In this document: piece after piece, positions 45,259 through 52,900 of the stretch
Layout: every line of letters starts with the position of its first letter
Numbering within the stretch: position 1 is the first letter of the stretch
DNA from: JBJHDF01 sp050486405
Lineage (GTDB): Bacteria > Pseudomonadota > Gammaproteobacteria > Pseudomonadales > Cellvibrionaceae
Length of the DNA stretch: 62,081 nt
Reading direction: 5' to 3'
Assembly: GCA_050486405.1 (NCBI GenBank)
Contig: JBJHDF010000023.1
Span: forward strand, 1-62,081
The notes under the pieces: generated by a model
Database searches by the model: none
What the model was told of the DNA's origin: nothing
The model's input: the letters and a program-made list of their open reading frames with translations, nothing else
Translations under genes and position numbers: made by a program

Positions 45259-45334
45259 CAGACACAGGAGCGCTGTATTTTACAGCCCTCTGTCACTGTA
45301 AACCGTATATGAAACAATGAGTTGGGGAATTCAC

Positions 45335-45652
45335 ATGGTTATTGACATCAACAATGGGATCACTCCCGGCGGCAGTTCCCGCGAGCGTGCCAACGGCGTG
45401 TCTGCCACCAATCCCGAAGCCCGGAATCAGGCCAAAGCCCAGGAGCAAACCCGCGAACGGGCGCCGGACGAAGTCTCTCTGAGCCAGGAGGCGCGCAGCA
45501 TGAACGCTCTGCGAAACAGAATAGACGACCTGCCGGACGTCGACGAGGACAAGGTGGCCGCCATCCGGCAAGCCATCAGTGAAGGCCGTTTCGAGATCAA
45601 TGCCGAGCGAATAGCGGAAAATCTGCTGCGTCAGGACGAACTGCTGGGCTGA
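45335..45652 (+). CDS. flgM: Anti-sigma-28 factor FlgM
   Basis: A 105-residue anti-sigma factor that holds FliA inactive until it is exported through the finished hook. The ATG at 45335 gives MVIDINNG, similar to Pseudomonas FlgM; an ATG 18 nt earlier is possible. The N-terminal half is disordered-looking (GGSSRERANGVSATNPEARNQ). The C-terminal sigma-binding helices contain VDEDKVAAIRQAISEGRFEINAERIAENLL. It has its own sigma-28 promoter, giving feedback, and is followed by flgN. Confidence 0.94.
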   Translation: MVIDINNGITPGGSSRERANGVSATNPEARNQAKAQEQTRERAPDEVSLSQEARSMNALRNRIDDLPDVDEDKVAAIRQAISEGRFEINAERIAENLLRQDELLG

Positions 45653-45721
45653 TATCCACACCGCCCGGGGCGGCGCCCCCAACCGCCGCTTTGGGCACAA
45701 ACCACAGTGACAGAGGTGCCT

Positions 45722-46207
45722 ATGAACGCCAACACCCAGAATCTGGTCCCCCAAGAGCTGGAAACAATGCTCGCCCGGGACATCCACACTACCCAGGAAC
45801 TACTCGATCTGCTGCAAAGGGAGCGGGAACTGCTGGAGCTGCGTGAACACGACGCTCTGCCGGAGCTGATTCAGCGCAAGGCCCAGTGCCTGGAGTCCCT
45901 CGACAGCAGTGCCGCACAACGCCGCAGCTGGCTCAAGGCTGCCGGGCTGGCCCATTCTCCCAGCGGCTGGGAAACTCTGATGCAAACCAAGAGCGAGGCC
46001 CTGCAGGCACAGTGGGGAGAGCTCAGGGACTACTTGAGCCAGTGCCGCGAATGCAACGATATCAATGGCAAAATGATCAGCCGCTCCCGCCAGACCCTGG
46101 GCAAACTGCTGGATCTGCTGCGCGGCCAGGTGGCGCAACCCCAGTTGTACACCGCCAGTGGCGAGGCTAGCGGCCAGGGGGGCGGCCAGACGGTGGCGAA
46201 GGCCTGA
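45722..46207 (+). CDS. flgN: Flagellar export chaperone FlgN
   Basis: A 161-residue helical chaperone for FlgK and FlgL. The ATG at 45722 follows GAGGTG. The amphipathic helices TTQELLDLLQRERELLELREHDALPELIQRKAQCLESLD and a C-terminal QTLGKLLDLLRGQ segment match the FlgNJ family in order and length. The position after flgM is conserved in many gammaproteobacteria. It is the last flagellar gene of the block; tRNA-Arg follows. Confidence 0.85.
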   Translation: MNANTQNLVPQELETMLARDIHTTQELLDLLQRERELLELREHDALPELIQRKAQCLESLDSSAAQRRSWLKAAGLAHSPSGWETLMQTKSEALQAQWGELRDYLSQCRECNDINGKMISRSRQTLGKLLDLLRGQVAQPQLYTASGEASGQGGGQTVAKA

Positions 46208-46261
46208 TTCTCGCCTCACTTGGCCTGGAAGGACAAAGCCCCTACAATAGCGGCCGCTCAT

Positions 46262-46338
46262 GCCCCGGTAGCTCAGCAGGATAGAGCAGCCGCCTCCTAA
46301 GCGGCAGGTCGGACGTTCAAATCGTCTCCGGGGCGCCA
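46262..46338 (+). tRNA. tRNA-Arg (anticodon CCU)
   Basis: A full 77-base cloverleaf ending in an encoded CCA. The acceptor stem is GCCCCGG/CCGGGGC, the D arm is GCTC/GAGC, and the anticodon stem is GCCGC/GCGGC around the loop CTCCTAA, giving anticodon CCT. The T arm is GGACG/CGTCT with loop TTCAAAT. It lies between flgN and rsmE and decodes AGG. Confidence 0.95.
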
Positions 46339-46368
46339 TTTTTCCGTCCCTGTGGACTTTTCCAGCCC

Positions 46369-47079
46369 ATGAACCTGATTCTCCTGCAGGACAGCGATTT
46401 TCTTTCGGAGACAGACGCCGCCATCAGGGACCCCCGGCAACTGCTCCATATCCGCCAGGTACTGCGCGCAAAACCGGGAGACGCCCTGCGCGTGGGCCGG
46501 CTGAACGGCCGGATGGGTGCTGCGGAGATCCTCTGCCTGGCAGACGATGAAATCCGGCTGCGTACCCACCTGGACACACCGCCGCCGCCACCCCTGCCCC
46601 TGACACTGATCCTGGGCTTGCCCCGCCCGAAGATGCTGCGCCGCACCTTCCAATACATTGCCAGCGCCGGCGTGAAGCACCTGATCCTTTTACACAGTGC
46701 CCGGGTGGAAAAAAGCTACTGGCAAACCCCGGCTTTGCAGCCGTCGGCCATCGACGAACAGCTGTGGCTCGGGCTCGAGCAGGGTTGCGACACGGTGATG
46801 CCACAGGTCAGCTTTCGCCGTGTGTTCACAGAGTTGCTGGAGGAAATCCCCACGCTGATAGAGAACACCCTGCCGCTGGTTGCCCACCCCTATACGGACG
46901 CGCCCTGCCCGGCCCAAGTGAACGGCGCACTGACGCTGGCGGTGGGACCGGAAGGCGGCTTTACCAGAGACGAAGTATTCGCTTTTACACAGTATGGGTT
47001 TCAGGCGGTACACCTAGGGCCGAGGATTCAGCGGGTAGAGCCGGTAATACCGTTTTTATTGGGGCGATTGCTGCCCTGA
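46369..47079 (+). CDS. rsmE: 16S rRNA m3U1498 methyltransferase RsmE
   Basis: A 236-residue SPOUT-class methyltransferase. The N-terminal PUA-like part has LLHIRQVLRAKPGDALRVGRLNG. The C-terminal knotted domain has LILGLPRPKMLRRTFQYIASAGVKHL, ERSYW-like VEKSYWQTPAL, EQGCDTVMPQV and the SAM-site LAVGPEGGFTRDEV, ending LGPRIQRVEP. It is 30 nt downstream of tRNA-Arg. In Pseudomonas rsmE adjoins bioA; here about 5.8 kb separate them. Confidence 0.94.
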   Translation: MNLILLQDSDFLSETDAAIRDPRQLLHIRQVLRAKPGDALRVGRLNGRMGAAEILCLADDEIRLRTHLDTPPPPPLPLTLILGLPRPKMLRRTFQYIASAGVKHLILLHSARVEKSYWQTPALQPSAIDEQLWLGLEQGCDTVMPQVSFRRVFTELLEEIPTLIENTLPLVAHPYTDAPCPAQVNGALTLAVGPEGGFTRDEVFAFTQYGFQAVHLGPRIQRVEPVIPFLLGRLLP

Positions 47080-47092
47080 ACAACTTGGTGAC

Positions 47093-49537
47093 TCAGTTTT
47101 CATCAGCCTCCATCATGGCCTCAATCTCGTGCAACGGTATGGCCGGGCTGCATAGAAACCCCTGGAAAAAGTGGCAGCCGTAGCGCTTTAGCAATTCAAA
47201 CTGTTCTTCTTGCTCAACGCCCTCCGCCACCACTTCCAGATCCAGCAGGCGACCCATGGTGATGATGGTTTCCACCAGCACCCGATCATTGCGATCTTCA
47301 ATGATGTCGCGAACAAAACTCTTGTCGATTTTCAGCACGCTGACCGGCAGTCTTTTAAGATAACTGATAGACGAATAACCTGTTCCAAAATCATCCAACG
47401 CAAAGCTGATACCCTGTTCCACCAGTTTACCCATGGTGACAATGGCCTCGTCAAAGCGCTGGATAACAATGCCCTCGGTTACTTCCATTTCCAGCGAGTT
47501 GGCGGGAATGGCATATTGCGTCAAGGCGCGCTGTACGTCGTCGACAAAAGCAGCACGCCGGAACTGACGAGGACTGATATTGATGCTCAGTCTCATGTCG
47601 TGCCGCCACAGGCCCCGCTCCTGCCAGCGCACCAGGGTTTTGCAGGCTTCCTCCAGCACCCACTGCCCGACATCCAGAATCATACCGGAGGTCTCCAGCA
47701 CCGGGATAAACTCCACTGGCGACACCTGTCCCTTTTCCGGATGCAGCCAACGCAACAACGCTTCGGCACCGAGAATCTGTCCGGTGCGCATATCCACCTT
47801 CGGCTGGTAGTAAAGCTCAAACTGACCTTCGTCGATGGCGCGATGCAGATCCCCTTCCATCACCAACTGGCGGCTGACCCGATCCGCCATTTCCTCGTTG
47901 AAAAACTCGATGGCATCGCGGCCCTTTTCCTTCACCTGATACATGGCGGTATCGGCGTAGCGCAGCAGCTCGTGTACGGAATTGTCCTTGTCCGGAAACA
48001 GCACCACGCCCACACTGCAGGTCACCCGCAGCTCCATGGTTTCGTAAACACAGGGTTGAGAGACAATGGCGCGAATCTTTTCACCTACTTCACCAGCGCG
48101 CAGCGCCGCCGTCTCCATGTCTTGATCCAGCACTGTCAGCACCACCACAAACTCGTCGCCACTCAAACGCGCCACCAGATCTTCGTCGCGCACAGCAGTG
48201 TGCAGGCGACCGGCAATTTCCTGCAAAACCCGGTCACCGATGGGATGCCCCAGAGAATCGTTGATGTTCTTGAACTGGTCTAGATCGATAAAAAGTACGG
48301 CGCCATAATAGCCGTGGCGCCCAGCCCGGCGAATTTCGTGCTCCAGCCGCTCGACCAACTGCACGCGATTGGGAAGGCTGGTAAGCGCATCGTGGTGGGC
48401 CATGTACTCCATCTTGGCCTGAGCGTTTTTCCGCTCGGTGATGTCCACCGACACCACCAGGGAAACGACCTCGTCGTAAAACGACAGCGGCATAAAGTGG
48501 GTTTGCAAGTACAATTGACGGCCGGTCGCGCTGACAAAGCTCTCTTCAATAACGTCGATTTCCTCACCGCTGCTGATCACCCGGGAGTCGTACTGCAGCA
48601 GCGTTTCAATATCGAGAATAGAATCCTTGAGCAACTCTCGCACATGCAGGTTGCGCATTTGCTCCGGGGTATAGCCAAGCACACTGGCCAACGCTTTGTT
48701 GGCAAACAGGTAATAACCTGAACTGTTGCGGGCACCGATCATCACCGGCAGGCTGTCGATGATCTGCCGCAGATGTTCCTCGCTGTTGCGCAGCGCCAAC
48801 TCGATAGCCCGCCGCTTGGCCAGGGACAGCTCCACGGAATCCAGCAACTGGTTAGAACTGTGAATAAGCCGGGCCAGTTCATCGTGCCGGCGCGGTGAAA
48901 GTGTGGTGAGTCGCCGGGAACCCGGTTGATCGGGGTTGATTTCAGTGATTTCCCGCGCCAGCTTGGCCAAAGGTTTGGTGAGCATGATGTAGAACGTCAT
49001 GAACAACAACAACACCAGCAGAATGTCCCGGACAAGACCTGTAGTCAAACTTGTGCGCGAGCGGGAGTAAAAGCCTTGCAGCACCTGGTCTACGTCCACG
49101 GACATGCGAATGCTGCCGGCTATGCCCTCGGCATAGCCAGGGATCAGGAGCGCGGCGCTATACTCGCGGCTGTCCTCGGCCAGCCAGCTGGTCAAAGCTC
49201 GGGTGTTGGAATCGAGTCGTTCCACCTGTCCCGAGGCGAGCACGTTGCCAAGTTCGTCTGAGACAGATACTTCGTATATAAAGTCGTGACTGAGCAGGCC
49301 ATTGACCACTTCCATGGATAGATCGTCATCCAGGGTGTGAACGGCCCGAGCGGCCGAAGGGGTGCTCATCTGAATCACCTGCCCAACCAGCAGCGCCAAC
49401 TCACCTTGCTGGTTGCGGTAGTCCAGGTAGATCTGGGCCATGGTCAGTATAAAACCAAGCAGAAAGGCCAGAATGATACCAATCTTGGCCAACTGGAAGG
49501 AGATACCCTGAAAGAATGACGGCGCCCTATCTTTCAT
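47093..49537 (-). CDS. Membrane c-di-GMP protein with PAS, GGDEF and EAL domains
   Basis: An 814-residue inner-membrane sensor. Helices at about 13-36 and 166-187 flank a periplasmic domain of about 130 residues. A HAMP-like linker (about 188-240) and a PAS domain (about 250-370) follow. The GGDEF domain has SGDEF at 459-463, with the first Gly replaced by Ser. The EAL domain looks catalytically complete: EAL at 592-594, NISPRQ, EVTEG, DDFGTGYSS, KIDKSFV and AEGVEQ. It should therefore be at least a phosphodiesterase; cyclase activity is uncertain. It lies 29 nt after a DUF1554 gene on the same strand and is convergent with rsmE. Confidence 0.92.
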   Translation of the reverse strand: MKDRAPSFFQGISFQLAKIGIILAFLLGFILTMAQIYLDYRNQQGELALLVGQVIQMSTPSAARAVHTLDDDLSMEVVNGLLSHDFIYEVSVSDELGNVLASGQVERLDSNTRALTSWLAEDSREYSAALLIPGYAEGIAGSIRMSVDVDQVLQGFYSRSRTSLTTGLVRDILLVLLLFMTFYIMLTKPLAKLAREITEINPDQPGSRRLTTLSPRRHDELARLIHSSNQLLDSVELSLAKRRAIELALRNSEEHLRQIIDSLPVMIGARNSSGYYLFANKALASVLGYTPEQMRNLHVRELLKDSILDIETLLQYDSRVISSGEEIDVIEESFVSATGRQLYLQTHFMPLSFYDEVVSLVVSVDITERKNAQAKMEYMAHHDALTSLPNRVQLVERLEHEIRRAGRHGYYGAVLFIDLDQFKNINDSLGHPIGDRVLQEIAGRLHTAVRDEDLVARLSGDEFVVVLTVLDQDMETAALRAGEVGEKIRAIVSQPCVYETMELRVTCSVGVVLFPDKDNSVHELLRYADTAMYQVKEKGRDAIEFFNEEMADRVSRQLVMEGDLHRAIDEGQFELYYQPKVDMRTGQILGAEALLRWLHPEKGQVSPVEFIPVLETSGMILDVGQWVLEEACKTLVRWQERGLWRHDMRLSINISPRQFRRAAFVDDVQRALTQYAIPANSLEMEVTEGIVIQRFDEAIVTMGKLVEQGISFALDDFGTGYSSISYLKRLPVSVLKIDKSFVRDIIEDRNDRVLVETIITMGRLLDLEVVAEGVEQEEQFELLKRYGCHFFQGFLCSPAIPLHEIEAMMEADEN

Positions 49538-49566
49538 TGGTTCAGCATGGATGTCCGGTCAATTTG

Positions 49567-50388
49567 CTATTGTTGAAAACAGTACAGACGAAAAACAGCG
49601 GTATCGCAAGTCCAATTTCCCCCTGAATCGGTCCAGAGCGCACCACTATCGGATGTACTGCCCGTTCTTCCCGTAACGACTCCGGAACTGGTGGTCCAGT
49701 CTGCGCAGTGCACACCCATACCGTTGCCCGACGCGTTGGTACCCGTCCAGGCAAGCGTTGAGGCTGAAGTGCCCAGTTCGGTCATGTTGATTGGGTGTGA
49801 CAAGCTGCCACTGACTAACTGAGCCCAATCGGCGGCGACAACGGTGACATTGTCCACGAGGCAGTATGGCACGCTGCTATGAACAAATCGGCTCGCGGGC
49901 GACGCGCTGCTTGTGGAAAGCCAGGCCATGAATGAGCCTGGAATTCCCGCATCGCTGGCGGCCTGGTTGCAGCGCTGATCGGCACCGGTCAAGCCACCCA
50001 GATCCCCATTATGGAAAGAACTTGTGAGGAATACACGGCGAGCACTGGTACAGGGGTTCAGCGCATCGACCATTGCCTGTAATGCCAGGAGCTGGGCATT
50101 CAAGACATCAATCTGCGTTTGTTGCGCCGCGCTATCCACAATACTGTCGGGGCAATTGCGCAACTGTCCACTGACAGGGTTGTAGCACAGCAACACGCCG
50201 TCGGCATCTTCCAAAACGTCCGCCATGCCCGGTATCATTATCTCACCGGATTCCAGGGTTTGAAAATGAACGACGTTGCCGTCGGCGTCAGTGATCACAA
50301 CACCCTCTCCAACCGAAGGTCGAATTTCGATGTTGGCTACAGCAACGAGCGGCACCATGCAGGCAAATAGCATTATCAGGTACTTCAT
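49567..50388 (-). CDS. Secreted DUF1554-like protein
   Basis: A 273-residue exported protein. The ATG at 50388 with GGAG 9 nt upstream starts a signal peptide (MKYLIMLFACMVPLVAVA). Residues about 20-90 are beta-rich (VVITDADGNVVHFQTLESG), followed by a short helix. The C-terminal 160 residues match the DUF1554 pattern: RRVFLTSSFHNGDLGGLTGADQRCNQAA, FMAWLST, LAWTGTNASG, HCADWT and a final FRLYCFQQ, with paired cysteines for disulfides. The fold is C-type-lectin or endostatin-like in relatives, so a surface binding role is plausible. It is tandem with the IPTL-CTERM gene (42 nt) and the GGDEF/EAL gene (29 nt). Confidence 0.75.
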   Translation of the reverse strand: MKYLIMLFACMVPLVAVANIEIRPSVGEGVVITDADGNVVHFQTLESGEIMIPGMADVLEDADGVLLCYNPVSGQLRNCPDSIVDSAAQQTQIDVLNAQLLALQAMVDALNPCTSARRVFLTSSFHNGDLGGLTGADQRCNQAASDAGIPGSFMAWLSTSSASPASRFVHSSVPYCLVDNVTVVAADWAQLVSGSLSHPINMTELGTSASTLAWTGTNASGNGMGVHCADWTTSSGVVTGRTGSTSDSGALWTDSGGNWTCDTAVFRLYCFQQ

Positions 50389-50430
50389 GGGTACGAACTC
50401 CCCTCCCATACTCGGTAAAAAGATTTGAAA

Positions 50431-51201
50431 TCAGTTTGAATTGGATGTTACCGAGATCAATCGCGCTCGAAGTGAATTCAGCCCGACAAGCGCCAACAAT
50501 AGGGTAAGTACCAGGGTTCCGAATACGCTCATACTCGGAATGGCGGCTGCCATCCGAGCCGATTGAAACCAGTTCATATTGTTGCCCGCATCAATCGAAT
50601 TGGTGGAGAAGGGCTGAAAGGGTGACAGCCCCTGGCCGTCACTGGAGTTGATATCCCCTACATCCACCGCCTGGATGGACTGCCCTCCCTGCTGTGCCAG
50701 TACAAGGCTTGCCTGCACCCCAGCTGCCGTTGATCGCACAACCAGAGGATTACCGTTTACGCCGTGTAACAGCAGAAAGTGATTGACCATTTGTCGGGCA
50801 CCGGTTTGAAAGCGTACGGTGCGCCCGCTGGCGGAAGTGATTTCCAGTCGGGAAAATGTGTTGTGCCCCATCATGTGGCTTTCGGTAAAGCCACAGCCAT
50901 CCAGCCAGCGCACTGTGCCCCCGAACTCTTGAGCATCATGCCCTGTCCAGTCACCGGAAAAGGACAGCAACCCTGACTCAAATACTGCGGTTTCGGCCAC
51001 GGATACAGAGGCCAGGTTCGTTAATCGCCCACTCAGCTGCCCGGCAAGCTCCAGGTCACCACAATCCATGGCTATCTCGCCATTGCCTGTATGCAGTTGG
51101 GCGCCTTCGCTCACAAGCAGGGTGCCGGCACTGGCGGACGCACCGGCAAACAGCAGCACTATGGCCCCTATTGCAATTTGAGTGACGGATATCCTGTGCA
51201 A
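50431..51201 (-). CDS. Exported IPTL-CTERM sorting-domain protein
   Basis: A 256-residue protein whose likely start is a TTG at 51201 with GAGG 10 nt upstream; an in-frame TGA lies four codons earlier. A signal peptide (IAIGAIVLLFAGASASA) is followed by about 190 residues of beta-rich repeats (GTLLVSEGAQLHTGNGEIAMDCGDLELAGQLSG). The C-terminal 36 residues start IPSMSVFG at 221, run through a hydrophobic helix and end with an arginine-containing tail, as in IPTL-CTERM proteins. Such tails direct membrane processing or surface sorting. No sorting peptidase gene is in the window. Function unknown. Confidence 0.72.
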   Translation of the reverse strand: MHRISVTQIAIGAIVLLFAGASASAGTLLVSEGAQLHTGNGEIAMDCGDLELAGQLSGRLTNLASVSVAETAVFESGLLSFSGDWTGHDAQEFGGTVRWLDGCGFTESHMMGHNTFSRLEITSASGRTVRFQTGARQMVNHFLLLHGVNGNPLVVRSTAAGVQASLVLAQQGGQSIQAVDVGDINSSDGQGLSPFQPFSTNSIDAGNNMNWFQSARMAAAIPSMSVFGTLVLTLLLALVGLNSLRARLISVTSNSN

Positions 51202-51297
51202 GCAAAAAGAGCCTCATCGTTATTTGACCCACCGCCCCCAACAAAGGACGTCCCGGTCAGCAGCGAGTATAAGCCATGGGGGCGAGCCCAGTATAGC

Positions 51298-52134
51298 CTA
51301 GAGCTGCAGTGCCCGTATGACTGCCACCGGAGGGATGTCGGACTGCAATCCGGCGAAATCAAACAGGCTGGTATCCGCCAATTGGGAAGGGGCCACGTTC
51401 CGGATGGCAGCGAAAATGGTTTCCGTGCGCCCCGGGTGTGCCTTCTCCCAGTCCAGCAACATCTGTTTGATCGCCTGGCGCTGGAGGTTTTCCTGGGAGC
51501 CGCAGAGGTTGCAAGGAATGATGGGGAACTGACGAAAATCGGCCCAAGCCTGGATATCGCTCTCCCGGCAGTAGGCCAAAGGCCGGATCAGGACATTGCG
51601 ACCGTCATCGGACAGCAGTTTGGGTGGCATGGCCTTGAGCTTGCCACCGTAGAAAAGGTTGAGAAACAGGGTCTCTACGATGTCGTCCCGGTGGTGCCCC
51701 AGGGCAATCTTGCTGGCACCGATCTGTTGGGCAAAGTCGTAGAGGGTACCCCGCCGCAACCGGGAACAGAGGCCGCAGGTGGTCTTCCCCTCGGGGACTA
51801 TCTCCTTGACGATGCTGTAGGTGTCTTTTTCCACGATGTGGTATTCCACACCCAGTTGCGTCAGGTACTCGGGCAGCACATGCTCGGGAAAGCCCGGTTG
51901 TTTCTGGTCCATGTTCACCGCAACCAGTTCAAAGGGCACGGGGGCAGTCTTCTGCAACCCCATCAGTATATCCAGCAGGGTATAGGAGTCCTTGCCGCCG
52001 GACAGGCACACCATAACGCGGTCGCCCGCCTCGATCATATTGTAATCGGCAATCGCCTTGCCGACTTCCCGACGCAGGCGTTTTTGCAGCTTGTTGTGTT
52101 CGAGGCGTTGCTTGCGGCTGTTGACGTCTGACAT
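51298..52134 (-). CDS. ttcA: tRNA 2-thiocytidine(32) synthetase TtcA
   Basis: A 278-residue iron-sulfur enzyme that thiolates C32 of certain tRNAs. The ATG at 52134 gives MSDVNSRKQRLEHNKLQKRLRREVG, collinear with E. coli TtcA. The ATP pyrophosphatase loop is SGGKDS (45-50). Cluster cysteines are Cys120/Cys123 in TCGLCSRLRRG, and a second pair is Cys208/Cys211 in PCNLCGSQ. ALGHHRDDIVETLFLN is conserved. It is divergent from the YcgR-N-like gene. Confidence 0.96.
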   Translation of the reverse strand: MSDVNSRKQRLEHNKLQKRLRREVGKAIADYNMIEAGDRVMVCLSGGKDSYTLLDILMGLQKTAPVPFELVAVNMDQKQPGFPEHVLPEYLTQLGVEYHIVEKDTYSIVKEIVPEGKTTCGLCSRLRRGTLYDFAQQIGASKIALGHHRDDIVETLFLNLFYGGKLKAMPPKLLSDDGRNVLIRPLAYCRESDIQAWADFRQFPIIPCNLCGSQENLQRQAIKQMLLDWEKAHPGRTETIFAAIRNVAPSQLADTSLFDFAGLQSDIPPVAVIRALQL

Positions 52135-52360
52135 GGGATTCCGAGGCGGTTGCGGGGCGCCCATTGTACGGTTTTTAGGCGGCAGGGGGAATGCCGCTGT
52201 ATTGCCGCACCTCGGGCCAACAAGGGGCAAGTATTTGCCGCTCCCTGCGCGCTTGCCATGTTCAACACTACGGTTGGGCTGCTGTTCAAGGGTATTCCCT
52301 GCCCTGGCACAACCTTTGCTGATCACCCGTGTAGTACAGGATCAAACAGGACACCAGACC

Positions 52361-52852
52361 ATGAGCAGTATCACCCATAGCCTCAGTTATCCCCGGGTTC
52401 AGCCGCGCTCCCGCTGGCGTTTACCGGACCTGAGCCATTTTTGGCGCCGTACGCGCGGGTCCAGACCGTCCACCGAGGTGAGTGAACCTGTCGTCCCGGT
52501 GAGCATTCCTCCGGAACTGCGCTGTCCTGGCTACAGCTTGCTACAGGAGCTTACCGATACCCGGCAATTTATTGAGGTAACCCTCGGGAGCGACCAGCAA
52601 CGCTACCAAAGCATGGTACTGGCCCTGGACCCGGAGCGGGATATCATCTGGCTGGACGACCTCTTCCCACTGGAGCACCCGCCCGCCAGCGGCGACCGCC
52701 TGCAGATCCGTCACCGCCGTCGGGACCGGGAAGTCACCTTTGAAACCGTGATGGTAATCCCCGGCAGCCACTGCGGCGCCGAAGGGCTGGCGGTACTGCT
52801 GCCGCGCCGGGTCCTGTCTTCGCCCACCAGCCCGAACCGGAAGCTCAACTGA
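52361..52852 (+). CDS. YcgR N-terminal-like (PilZN) small protein
   Basis: A 163-residue protein. The ATG at 52361 was chosen because upstream residues overlap ttcA without similarity. Residues 1-50 are Arg/Pro-rich and disordered-looking. From about residue 60 (YSLLQELTDTRQFIEVTLG) to the end, the strand pattern and a LALDPERDIIWLDDLFPLE segment resemble the YcgR N-terminal domain that precedes PilZ. There is no PilZ RxxxR / DxSxxG motif, so direct c-di-GMP binding is not supported. The identification is tentative; it stands just before bioA. Confidence 0.5.
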   Translation: MSSITHSLSYPRVQPRSRWRLPDLSHFWRRTRGSRPSTEVSEPVVPVSIPPELRCPGYSLLQELTDTRQFIEVTLGSDQQRYQSMVLALDPERDIIWLDDLFPLEHPPASGDRLQIRHRRRDREVTFETVMVIPGSHCGAEGLAVLLPRRVLSSPTSPNRKLN

Positions 52853-52871
52853 GCCCCGGGCACTGGCGCCA

Positions 52872-52900
52872 GCCGGCAAGGGTGCAGTATCCTTGCCGGC
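52872..52900 (+). promoter_or_regulatory. Perfect hairpin ending at the bioA start codon
   Basis: GCCGGCAAGG (52872-52881) and CCTTGCCGGC (52891-52900) form a perfect 10-bp stem with a nine-base loop, and the next base is the A of the bioA ATG. The only purine-rich Shine-Dalgarno-like run (CAAGG) lies inside the stem. It has no T-run. It could limit bioA translation, or be the 3' hairpin of the upstream gene. Confidence 0.55.

Noticed and set aside
46262..46338. tRNA-Arg as an attachment site of an integrated island
   Set aside because: No integrase, no direct repeat of the tRNA 3' end and no phage genes were seen within the following 15 kb.
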